This document shows, one piece after another, positions 59,401 through 60,531 of a stretch of 64,000 bases of DNA (positions within the stretch are counted from its first letter, which is position 1; each line of letters begins with the position of its first letter). Source of the stretch: Phorcus lineatus (taxonomy: Eukaryota > Mollusca > Gastropoda > Trochida > Trochidae). Made by a program: the position numbers and the translations under genes. The notes under the pieces were generated by a model. That model worked only from the letters and a program-made list of their open reading frames with translations. It had not been told where the DNA came from and made no database searches. Location: NCBI GenBank assembly GCA_921293015.1, contig OV121094.1:1788764-1852763 (forward strand), read 5' to 3'.

Positions 59401-60323
59401 GAGTGCCATCCCAGTGGTTGGAGACGGTAGAGATGTTCATAATGATCAATTTGTTTCCCATGTTTAATATTACAGATATATTGTTTTGAGGAACATGTAT
59501 TAAAAAATTACTAATAATGTGGTATACACCTTTCATATTTAGTTATTTTCGCTATCTACATAAAAAAAACTAATGCAGACATTATATATATATATTTATC
59601 ATTATTAGATTTATATTTAACTAGATATAACTATTTCTACATATTTATTGTAATTAAGAAGAAATATCTTATCACATAAAGGTTACAAATTATTTTTAGA
59701 TATTCCATAGCGAAAATTCCTTTTCTTTGAAAACTATTTATATACATATCTATATAAATCTATATATAAAATATGAATGTTTATTTACTTGTGAATTCAT
59801 GACTTGTTATAAAAAAACATGTTTCAAATAATGTGTAAGTGTAAAAGTAAACCAATGATTTTCCCATGGTCTTTAGTTTATCTTTTTCTGGAGGCAGAGG
59901 CAATTACAAGCAAATTATAAACACTATCAAAATGGTAAACATATTGTTGACAGTGTCAACAATATCAATTGACAGTCAATATAGGGTTACAGTTGTTTCC
60001 TTGTAATTGAATTATAACCATGAACTATTATAGAACTCCTAAACAATGTTGTTTTTAATATCTTTTAACACTTCAATATAAATAAGTTGGACCTTTTTAT
60101 TCTTTCCATGTTACAAAGTTTATCACAATTTTCCTCTGATGCTTGTAGACCTGAAATAAACTTATATATTTTTTATTTTTTTCAATTTCAATTTTTTTTT
60201 CAAAATTGAAAATAAATATCAAATATGAAAAACCTTTTTTTAGAATAATTAGAAAAATACAACAAAAAATGTTACTTACCAAATCCTATATTTGACACTC
60301 GAAGGCCTGACTTTCCAAGATTC
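5370..60323 (-). CDS. KCNAB: Voltage-gated K+ channel beta subunit (Kv-beta, aldo-keto reductase), 13 exons, 5' end missing
   Basis: Cytoplasmic beta subunit that docks under Shaker-type Kv channels; family members bind NADPH and reduce aldehydes. Exons on the minus strand: 60280-60323, 33806-33843, 27208-27287, 19316-19360, 19045-19089, 18003-18046, 17316-17402, 15601-15686, 10494-10614, 9925-10019, 7906-8026, 7149-7237, 5370-5480. They join in frame with GT-AG introns and give 334 residues (numbered here from the N of NLGKSG). Catalytic-site residues D45, Y50, K78 and N118 match Kv-beta2 D85, Y90, K118 and N158 at a constant offset of 40. Cofactor contacts T16, W17, Q23, S148, R149, Q174, W203, S204, S285, Q289 and E292 are also present; the family Asn at the next contact is D293. 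N118 in the motif FANKPD, in place of the usual reductase His, is diagnostic of Kv-beta. The gene covers more than 55 kb for about 1 kb of code. The start codon and any inactivation-ball N-terminus are not in the exons found. The family call is very secure; which vertebrate paralogue it matches is not meaningful for an invertebrate. Confidence 0.96.
5481..7148 (-). other. Last intron of Kv-beta
   Basis: Intron between exons 12 and 13. It holds a direct repeat of about 35 bp at roughly 5577-5640 (GCATTGAATGCTGGGTAAAA and a near copy). I see no other gene or element. Confidence 0.6.
7149..7237 (-). CDS. KCNAB: Kv-beta exon 12 (residues 269-298)
   Basis: Encodes [20 protein letters not shown] followed by [11 protein letters not shown]283, S285, Q289, E292 and D293 form the loop that grips the adenosine phosphate (family LLGASNADQLMENI). 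The acceptor is CTGCAG and the donor GTCAGT. Confidence 0.95.
7906..8026 (-). CDS. KCNAB: Kv-beta exon 11 (residues 229-268)
   Basis: Encodes [20 protein letters not shown] and [20 protein letters not shown]. It corresponds to the family segment [20 protein letters not shown]. The acceptor is TTCCAG and the donor GTGTGT. Confidence 0.96.
8692..8868. repeat. Three-copy tandem repeat, about 60 bp
   Basis: Copies start near 8692, 8756 and 8811. They share AACTAGGATATT, TTTCTCTTTCT and a TGAATTTG-like end. The third copy is the most diverged. Confidence 0.7.
9320..9736. mobile_element. MITE family A, copy 2, about 417 bp
   Basis: The left end is ATCAGTCTGATTCAAATC; the right end read in reverse complement is ATCAGTCTTATTAAAATCG. 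The inner arms share AAAATATTGACTTTATC and TTTGAACTCATTCTGCC with copy 1. The centre includes a GTGGCTGTTGTCAGACCA motif also seen in the other copies. Confidence 0.7.
9925..10019 (-). CDS. KCNAB: Kv-beta exon 10 (residues 197-228)
   Basis: Encodes [20 protein letters not shown] followed by [13 protein letters not shown]203-S204-P205-L206 is the cofactor-binding run (family WSPLACG, with Ser in place of Cys here). The acceptor is TTGCAG and the donor GTGAAA, a weaker donor than in the other exons. Confidence 0.96.
10287..10493 (-). repeat. Three decayed copies of the exon 9 end and its splice donor
   Basis: Reading the plus strand, a segment starting GGGCT and ending in a CATCTGTAT-like run recurs at 10287, 10347 and 10416, spaced 60-71 bp. 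The fourth member, at 10487, is the real exon 9 end plus donor. The copies keep the ATACAGATG and GGCAGAGAT-like parts but have lost the donor GT context and reading frame. Intron sequence between copies (TATGCATACTTATCCA-like) is repeated too, so the unit spans exon end plus adjacent intron. Confidence 0.7.
10494..10614 (-). CDS. KCNAB: Kv-beta exon 9 (residues 157-197)
   Basis: Encodes [20 protein letters not shown] and then [21 protein letters not shown]174 is a cofactor contact. The acceptor is TTTCAG and the donor GTGAGC. A SINE begins only about 41 bp upstream of the acceptor. The last 38 bp of the exon plus its donor are repeated in decayed form three times in the next intron. Confidence 0.96.
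10656..10990 (-). mobile_element. tRNA-derived SINE next to Kv-beta exon 9
   Basis: On the minus strand the head has a box A (TAGCGCAGTGGTTAG) and a box B (GGTTTGAATCC), typical of a tRNA-derived RNA polymerase III promoter. The body contains AAAGCGGCGTTAAATCCC, and the element ends in a (CACCT)n tail. A second copy of the family is cut by the window edge at 63816-64000. The tail ends about 41 bp upstream of the exon 9 acceptor, in the same orientation as the gene. Confidence 0.85.
11560..13975 (+). mobile_element. piggyBac-like non-autonomous element, copy 1 (2.4 kb)
   Basis: Flanked on both sides by TTAA (11556-11559 and 13976-13979). It begins CCCTTAAGATGCGGGTCCCG, and the other end in reverse complement begins CTCTTACGTTGCTG, where copy 2 has CCCTTACGTTGCTG. 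TTAA targets and CCCTTA-type tips are typical of the piggyBac superfamily. Near the right end a motif GCTGGAAAATTC.GCCAC occurs twice. The interior is made of diverged modules sharing GTCTTCAATTC.ATATAAAATTTGC-like cores. No transposase frame is seen. The second copy is at 35850-38294 in opposite orientation. Confidence 0.85.
14100..14975. repeat. Local duplications in the 5-kb intron
   Basis: The segment at about 14112-14175 (TGTAAAACTTGACACTGAAA, TATGGATGATGTATGA) recurs at about 14827-14878. A second segment at about 14718-14757 (AATATTGTGATCAAAGCCCA) recurs at about 14935-14970. These are diverged copies of one larger duplication. Frames across this C-rich area have no domain. Confidence 0.7.
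14333..14351. repeat. Poly-C run of 19
   Basis: An uninterrupted run of 19 C in a C-rich stretch (about 14270-14620). On the gene strand it is a G run that could form unusual DNA or RNA structure. Confidence 0.95.
15601..15686 (-). CDS. KCNAB: Kv-beta exon 8 (residues 128-156)
   Basis: Encodes [20 protein letters not shown] followed by RWSPMEIM. S148 and R149 are NADPH contacts. The acceptor is CTCTAG and the donor GTAAGA. The sequence is close to the family consensus [19 protein letters not shown]. Confidence 0.96.
15775..15912 (+). mobile_element. Possible LINE 3' tail remnant
   Basis: A stretch with GCTGCAATTAAAGGAGCGTG and ending GATAAACTTGAACTTGAACT resembles the hexamer-repeat 3' tails of CR1/Jockey-like LINEs. 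No reverse transcriptase code is attached. Weak call. Confidence 0.3.
16868..17262 (-). mobile_element. CR1/L2-like LINE 3' fragment
   Basis: On the minus strand 17262-16969 reads [60 protein letters not shown] and IKSSANF. This is the familiar C-terminal end of CR1/L2-type reverse transcriptases (YK.LNGL.PSYL..L, SLRSS.Q.LL..P, GDR.F...AP.LWN.LP..I). After the stop comes a typical 3' UTR with a GCGC.ATATAAGT motif and a (TTA)n tail. The 5' part is missing, as usual for truncated LINE copies. It sits 54 bp downstream of the exon 7 donor, in gene orientation. Confidence 0.85.
17316..17402 (-). CDS. KCNAB: Kv-beta exon 7 (residues 99-128), diagnostic Asn
   Basis: Encodes [20 protein letters not shown] followed by PDSHTPME. 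N118 in FANKPD replaces the reductase His, as in all Kv-beta proteins. The acceptor is ATTCCAG and the donor GTAAGA. Two decayed copies of this exon lie in the intron just upstream (17505-17560 and 17614-17678). A LINE tail lies 54 bp past the donor. Confidence 0.95.
17505..17560 (-). pseudogene. Decayed tandem copy of Kv-beta exon 7 (copy 2)
   Basis: On the minus strand this stretch still matches the [16 protein letters not shown] coding segment of exon 7, with the run encoding LEYVDVV nearly intact. A one-base loss in the LERL part breaks the frame, and the acceptor reads CCAAG instead of CCAG. The match runs on into intron sequence (a GGTTA..GTAACAAAT-like stretch), so the duplication carried exon plus upstream intron. 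It should not be spliced as a functional exon. Confidence 0.75.
17614..17678 (-). pseudogene. Decayed tandem copy of Kv-beta exon 7 (copy 3)
   Basis: This is a second, more diverged copy of exon 7. At its downstream end the codons still read TIKPDS, matching FANKPDS. The upstream half keeps the CTGAAGAGA-like start, but the frame is not continuous. It is followed by the same intron motif (GGTTACAAATG on the minus strand) as copy 2. Spacing between the three copies is about 130-150 bp. Confidence 0.65.
18003..18046 (-). CDS. KCNAB: Kv-beta exon 6 (residues 84-99)
   Basis: Encodes [15 protein letters not shown], almost the family consensus AETERGLSRKHIIEG. The acceptor is CCTCAG and the donor GTAAGC. 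Confidence 0.94.
18047..19044 (-). other. Intron between Kv-beta exons 5 and 6, nothing recognised
   Basis: About 1 kb of AT-rich intron. I see no repeat family or conserved coding segment. A plus-strand frame at 18237-18542 shows no recognisable domain. Confidence 0.55.
19045..19089 (-). CDS. KCNAB: Kv-beta exon 5 (residues 69-84), catalytic Lys
   Basis: Encodes [16 protein letters not shown]78 is the catalytic-site lysine (Kv-beta2 K118). The acceptor is TTTTGCAG and the donor GTAAGT. It lies only 226 bp from exon 4. Confidence 0.94.
19316..19360 (-). CDS. KCNAB: Kv-beta exon 4 (residues 54-69), 45 bp
   Basis: Encodes [14 protein letters not shown] plus the first two bases of an Arg codon. 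It corresponds to the family segment AEVVLGNIIKKKGWR; the usual Gly before Trp is Asn here. The acceptor is TTTTCAG and the donor GTATGT. The split codons match both neighbouring exons, which confirms this short exon. Confidence 0.92.
20256..20680. repeat. Tandem duplication, about 240-bp offset
   Basis: The segment 20256-20463 (ATCAATTTTTGTGATAGAAC through AAAATCCTCCGCCATTAATA) recurs at 20499-20680 with substitutions and a short deletion. Shared stretches include CATATTTAACATTGG and ACCTGAAAACTCATT. It is intronic and non-coding. Confidence 0.85.
21045..22500. repeat. 63-bp tandem array, left arm (about 22 units)
   Basis: The unit runs GATTGTGAAGGGCTCA..CTCGCCTATATGTCAAACTGA..GAGTATAGGGGTCGATTC(C/T)(T/C)A. 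Units are 60-66 bp with scattered changes. Each carries an AGATTGTGA core related to the palindrome in the inverted ends. Because 63 is a multiple of 3, frames stay open across several units, but they encode only the repeat. Confidence 0.9.
22537..22827 (+). mobile_element. LINE C-terminal fragment inside the palindromic element
   Basis: The frame reads [20 protein letters not shown] followed by [10 protein letters not shown] and ends [19 protein letters not shown]-stop. The C.CG..ED..HYFF.CP.Y...R pattern is the zinc-binding tail found at the C-terminus of many Jockey/CR1-like LINE polyproteins. Only the end of the protein is present, and its upstream side is cut off by the 63-bp array. The protein family call is fair; the LINE clade is not determined. 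Confidence 0.65.
22828..24189. other. Centre of the palindromic element, unrecognised
   Basis: About 1.36 kb between the LINE fragment and the right array. No transposase-like or other conserved frame is seen. The short frames at 23199-23420 (minus), 23695-23877 and 23955-24209 (plus) show no domain. Confidence 0.5.
24195..25175. repeat. 63-bp tandem array, right arm (about 15 units, inverted)
   Basis: The reverse complement of the left-arm unit: CCCTTCACAATCT(A/G)(G/A)GAATCG followed by a GACCCCTATACTCC..CAGTTTGACATATAGGCGAG-type stretch. It has fewer units than the left arm, so the arms have changed in length independently. Confidence 0.9.
25408..27207 (-). other. Kv-beta intron segment, nothing recognised
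   Basis: AT-rich intron. A slightly GC-richer patch near 26510-26670 (starting AGATGGCGGCGCTGACAGG) stands out. I found no exon with splice signals or a domain there. Confidence 0.5.
27208..27287 (-). CDS. KCNAB: Kv-beta exon 3 (residues 28-54), catalytic Asp and Tyr
   Basis: Encodes [13 protein letters not shown] followed by [15 protein letters not shown]45 and Y50 are the catalytic-site pair. The donor is GTGAGT after the second base of the Lys codon. A SINE tail ends about 45 bp upstream of the acceptor. Confidence 0.95.
27332..27725 (-). mobile_element. tRNA-like SINE next to Kv-beta exon 3
   Basis: On the minus strand the 5' part has a box B-like GTTTGAATCC after GTTAAGCATGCTGCC. The body contains AAATGGGTACCTAAACA and GCACAATTCCTTCAGG. 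It ends in a (CATTATTAT)n tail at 27332-27355. This layout is typical of molluscan tRNA-derived SINEs. The tail ends about 45 bp upstream of the exon 3 acceptor, in gene orientation. Box A is poor. Confidence 0.55.
28765..28926. repeat. Short tandem array, about 30-bp unit
   Basis: Four to five units of the type AGCCTCCCAAATAGATTAAT followed by ACACATTT, alternating with a TTCAAGCTTC..AAAAGA variant. The minus-strand frame across it is a repeat artefact. Confidence 0.75.
29212..29362. repeat. 34-bp tandem repeat, 4.3 copies
   Basis: The unit begins GAGGAACGAGTGAACCAATC and ends TCCGAGGGATGAGA. Copies are nearly identical, starting at 29212, 29246, 29280 and 29314, with a shortened last copy. 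Near-identity suggests recent expansion. Frames on both strands are open only because of the repeat. Confidence 0.92.
29508..29925. repeat. Local duplication around the first 24-bp array
   Basis: The segment at about 29510-29645 (CACCATGTGCAT, TTTTGAGAGAATTTGATGAG, CATCTTCTGTATAGCAATTT) recurs at about 29766-29920. A 24-bp array lies between the copies. Confidence 0.8.
29673..29768. repeat. 24-bp array, first block (4 units)
   Basis: Unit ACAGTCATTAACATCTTCAC followed by ATGT. The same unit forms the second block at 30035-30222. Confidence 0.88.
30035..30222. repeat. 24-bp array, second block (8 units)
   Basis: Unit ATAGCCATTAGCATCTTCAC followed by ATGT. Because 24 is a multiple of 3, the minus strand shows an open frame of a repeated 8-residue peptide, which I treat as an artefact. 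Confidence 0.9.
30632..30680. repeat. Tetranucleotide microsatellite (CATA/CATC)n
   Basis: An imperfect run of ATCC and CATA/CTTA tetramers. Confidence 0.9.
31311..31488. repeat. Three-copy repeat, about 60-67 bp
   Basis: Each copy starts TTAAAGTTTACATAATTTC, followed by CTATCTAACAC and AAAATGTAACAAAATATA. Copies 2 and 3 are the closest pair. Confidence 0.85.
32343..32862. repeat. Decayed array, about 25-bp unit
   Basis: About 20 units close to TTTACTGTTTTCAAGCAAGA followed by TTCTT, with variable spacing and many substitutions. Confidence 0.8.
33353..33777. mobile_element. MITE family A, copy 3, about 425 bp
   Basis: The left end is AGTCTGATTAAAATTGACTG and the right end in reverse complement is AATCTAATTATAATGGACAG; both arms continue with TGTTCC. 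The centre shares AACTGGTGTCAGAAC with copy 1. It lies 29 bp below exon 2 (33806-33843), just downstream of that exon's donor. Confidence 0.7.
33806..33843 (-). CDS. KCNAB: Kv-beta exon 2 (residues 15-27), 38 bp
   Basis: Encodes [12 protein letters not shown] with the NADPH contacts T16, W17 and Q23. The acceptor is TTCCAG and the donor GTAAGA. It is the smallest exon found, isolated between introns of about 26 kb and 6.5 kb. Confidence 0.93.
34766..34822. repeat. 23-bp direct repeat
   Basis: AACACCAAGATGTCGACATT repeated twice in tandem, with a partial related unit before it. Nothing else is recognised between 33844 and 35500 except generic AT-rich intron. Confidence 0.75.
35510..35592 (+). 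mobile_element. Possible LINE 3' tail remnant
   Basis: Ends AGAATAAAGAATCTGGAATC followed by TGGA, the hexamer-like tail often seen after CR1/Jockey-like LINEs. No clear reverse transcriptase code is attached. Confidence 0.35.
35850..38294 (-). mobile_element. piggyBac-like non-autonomous element, copy 2 (2.4 kb)
   Basis: Flanked by TTAA at 35846-35849 and 38295-38298. It begins CCCTTACGTTGCTGAATATT and ends ..GGGACCCGCATCTTAAGGG. It is the same family as 11560-13975 but in opposite orientation, with visible substitutions and small indels concentrated near the CCCTTAAG end. The CCCTTAAG end has a perfect 16-bp palindrome CCCGGAATATTCCGGG, where copy 1 has a changed version. No transposase frame. 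Confidence 0.88.
38300..40975. other. Kv-beta intron segment, one SINE head
   Basis: Apart from the tRNA-like head at 39070-39137, I recognise nothing. Frames at 38440-38664 and 39275-39543 show no domain. From about 40380 rightwards the DNA becomes visibly richer in GC and CpG. Confidence 0.5.
39070..39137 (-). mobile_element. tRNA-derived SINE head
   Basis: The minus strand reads TGTAGCTCAGTTGGTATTGC (box A) and, 30 bp on, GGTTTTGATTCC (box B with a changed core). The arms do not pair well enough for a working tRNA, and the sequence continues into a non-tRNA body, so a SINE fragment is more likely. Confidence 0.6.
40980..41215 (+). pseudogene. Possible remnant of an acidic-Ser leader, P2X7-like domain family
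   Basis: The plus strand reads [19 protein letters not shown], one stop, then [20 protein letters not shown] and [21 protein letters not shown] Ser/Asp-rich leader followed by a short PY..xP segment and an acidic stretch recalls the N-terminus of the repetitive P2X7-intracellular-domain-like proteins common in mollusc and cnidarian genomes. No conserved downstream domain is visible. The identification rests on a weak pattern only. Confidence 0.2.
41216..42255. other. GC-richer segment left of the BEL/Pao element
   Basis: Unlike most of the intron this stretch is rich in CpG. It continues on the far side of the retrotransposon at 49843 onward. A minus-strand frame at 42068-42373 runs into the LTR and shows no domain. 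Confidence 0.4.
42256..43034 (+). repeat. 5' LTR of the BEL/Pao element
   Basis: 779 bp. It contains about five tandem copies of a 101-bp unit (from 42366 to about 42877) beginning CTTGTCATTAGCAGCCGAGC. The last two units differ slightly and the fifth is a few bases shorter. An AATAAA lies near 42971. Confidence 0.95.
43113..48626 (+). CDS. gag-pol polyprotein of the BEL/Pao element (1837 aa)
   Basis: A retrotransposon polyprotein that packages, copies and integrates the element. Domains in order, with rough residues: DUF1759-type gag (240-400), zinc knuckles ([14 protein letters not shown] and [14 protein letters not shown], 444-495), DUF1758-type aspartic protease ([11 protein letters not shown], near 580), reverse transcriptase ([10 protein letters not shown] near 865, catalytic YMDDG near 989), RNase H/Pao region (FVDAS near 1163, LWTDS near 1238), integrase zinc-binding (HH..C..C near 1473-1512), integrase core (VDFAGPF near 1543, SDNGTNF near 1608, then an FGGVFE motif near 1650), and a DUF5641-type C-terminus (1740-1830). 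The order protease-RT-RNase H-integrase with DUF1759, DUF1758 and DUF5641 is diagnostic of BEL/Pao. The start is the first ATG of the frame; a second ATG 12 codons on (MSQGGDESD) is equally plausible. No envelope gene follows. Confidence 0.95.
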   Translation: MNKHQIIQLFLTMSQGGDESDARESNDDFQNDVVANRDVRLQNEIFELKRRKVIVKSAFTKSKNALERLVSEVGLPSHSDVLDAIDKVCDCESRAIDIVMRLSELYQQSGQIENVAKTFDELEMIELTGSEAQDRAQSYLRSLSTSFPDTSSMHSSHVSKSNVRACKTKVVDPTEIKVSHTPQIESKVNCQQTQSKGVDHSIKDESDRQSSRSNAHTDNFRPQSSSGYDLGHDMWKQLKRVSIPVFSGDTKNYESWKAAFIACIDKAPATPEYKLLQLRQYVSGEALNVIKDLGHSAAAYSVALERLERKYGGRRRYVALQLEQVTSFRPIRIGLASDVAKFADLLDITVVNLRDCDRIEELGNGSLYSQLLSKMTEPMVAQYQRWLFDSQMQESVETLREFVLQEAQFQTIASEAVHGVSKCSKPDKGRKSGVFFGVSQSSGDCCSICKVSDHTIWKCRQFKGMAVTERWNTVKDLKLCFRCLQTGHNSKHCLRHTRCGIGDCPRYHSRFLHHNSQTHTHTPVASQLASQSTSQISQDSNSSPTGTTLSSCSSSCSTMSLRTVPVVVKNGNVKIVVNALLDDASTQTYINEDVASQLGISGQLQNVSVNVIDGHKKTLQSMEVGFEIESLDKSISMKMNAMTTRHVTGKLKVVDWQKYASRYKHLQRIPFPKVKSPHTVDLLIGLDHFELHRSYEDVVGNEGEPMARLTPLGWTCVGSTSPHSCASSLVTYFTDNRDPQLMQMLHKFWEVDQFTSTAIPLSKDDKSIVESVRKTVKHDDDRYQIGIPWKSDPSSLPDNFANAYQRLCCTEKKLAKDNAVAEMYDKVISDYEKKGYIGPVMPDDNHSSWYLPHFPVIRPDRTTTKVRIVFDASAKCQGVSLNDMIHQGPKLQGDLFRILLRFRKNPIALVCDISEMYLQIGIPPKDQQYFRFLWRKANQSDEIQIYEFKRVVFGVNASPFLAQYISQENAKTFAHLYPRAVETVLKSTYMDDGLDSVCETAEAVDLYEQLTSLWSKAGMKARKWLSNSPEVLEAIPVAARASEVDITKDDLPSVQTLGLKWISSDDEFGFKCVDIKTNLAKTKRGFLKETAKIFDPLGFLAPFHIRAKVILQKMWLAGVDWDDELTSSLRNETEEWLGEVRLLSAVRFPRCIRLTPEIEDTHLHVFVDASQDAYGAVVYDVKSYKSGQTSSCLVAAKSRVAPLKSISIPRLELMAAVLGVKLMLSIVHALEVDTPVVLWTDSMNVLYWLKNHSRNFKTFVANRVGFIQENTEPIQWRHVPSKLNAADILTRGTDVSDLLSDEWQCGPPFLKMGKDCWPKQAMSLEELDKSERKKTKNEFTLFTQTSQVVNPTRYSDLAKLIRVIGWVLRFVHNVSHSQRMIGSLTVDELDDAEKHVLRETQKDVFHKELLAMKKQKLLSSDSKLSKLSPFLDDDGIIRSSGRLKFAEYLPYNVRFPIILPRRHWVTSLIVKKFHEDGHHVAGTNQLLALISSRFWIVAAREAIREWANQCAWCRRQRSKPSKQIMAPLPKCRLQYSLRAFQQVGVDFAGPFLTIHGRGKQRHKRYLCLFTCLATRAVHLELAFGLDTDSFLNAFFRMTNRRGLPKEVISDNGTNFVGAVRELKQLVAKLDTEKLANQGVVWKFNPPQAPHFGGVFESMIKAAKRSIYAILGSSDVTDEDLMTAFSGAEALINSRPLTYQSADPDDDVPLTPNHFLHGQMGGNFAPESVDQTSFDPRRRWRRIQELVRHFWRRWMKEWLPSLQARKKWFTPSRDLRVDDVVVVVSPELPRGKWILGRIIKTYPGRDEHVRVVDIKTTKGYLQRPVTKVCPLEWAAQDS
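49060..49838 (+). repeat. 3' LTR of the BEL/Pao element
   Basis: Same length and, by eye, the same sequence as the 5' LTR, including the five internal 101-bp units and their individual variants. The polypurine tract lies at 49051-49059. Confidence 0.95.
49843..52350. other. Intron right of the BEL/Pao element
   Basis: 49843-50100 continues the GC-richer DNA interrupted by the retrotransposon. The motif GACGTGCTAGT occurs here on the minus strand and on the plus strand near 40590, hinting at a weakly palindromic older element. At about 50978-51548 a two-part tandem duplication repeats AAATCTAAATCAACCAAAAT, TGTCCCCTTGAATTT and ATACAAAGTGACAAAC. I see no gene. Confidence 0.5.
52356..52450 (+). 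mobile_element. Short SINE-core fragment
   Basis: GTGAGTGAGTTATTGCTTAA and CGCCGCTTGGGCAATATTTC followed by AGCCATTAGCGGCG. The GTGAGTGAGT lead and the TAACGCCGCTT..CAATATTTCAGC core are common in gastropod SINEs. A relative on the other strand is at about 60463-60530. Confidence 0.5.
52775..55065 (+). repeat. 105-bp satellite array, about 22 units, with a higher-order repeat
   Basis: The unit includes CTGGGGTAAACACACCACAG, ATACACATCATACATACAGG, CTGGTTATAGAGCTGGTACA and TAGACTCTCTCTAGGTCTTC. Units are very similar. A variant with CGATACACACAGACTGG is one base longer. Variants recur with an 842-bp offset (for example 53669 and 54511, 53990 and 54832), showing an eight-unit block duplication. 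Open frames of 35 residues per unit exist but switch frame at every longer variant, so coding is unlikely. Confidence 0.93.
55290..56230. repeat. Diverged tandem duplication, about 180-190 bp unit
   Basis: Segments with AAATACATAAATGTTTGAT, a GTTTCATCTGTAACTCTAG-like run, a TGAACC/GAAGCA..TTCATGCTCC run and GAGTTCAGTGAATTCAG recur four to five times with much divergence. It directly follows the satellite array. Confidence 0.65.
56231..60279 (-). other. Kv-beta intron, nothing recognised
   Basis: About 4 kb of AT-rich intron left of the first exon found. Some AT microsatellite near 59580-59780. No conserved coding segment or element is seen. Confidence 0.5.
60280..60323 (-). CDS. KCNAB: Kv-beta exon 1 of those found (residues 1-15)
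   Basis: Encodes [15 protein letters not shown], the opening beta-strand of the reductase barrel. The acceptor is TTTGCAG and the donor GTAAGT. The exon begins with one base that completes a codon, so at least one coding exon lies upstream (to the right). It is separated from the next exon by a 26-kb intron that holds the BEL/Pao element. Confidence 0.93.
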
Positions 60324-60462
60324 CTGCAAAGAAACAAACATGTTTATCAACCATCAAAACAAAACTAGAAGTATTAAATACTCTGGAGAAATATATGACA
60401 AAATCAGTTTTTGCATGTGTTCACCATTTTAATGTCAAGCTGTTAATTGTTCATATTTTTCT

Positions 60463-60530
60463 ACCACTAATGGCTGAAATACGGCCCAAACTGCGATAAA
60501 CATTAACCCACTCACTCACATTTTGCTATT
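60463..60530 (-). mobile_element. Short SINE-core fragment
   Basis: The minus strand reads GTGAGTGAGTGGGTTAATG and later GTATTTCAGCCATTAG, matching the core at 52356-52450. No tRNA head is visible. Confidence 0.45.
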
Positions 60531-60531
60531 A

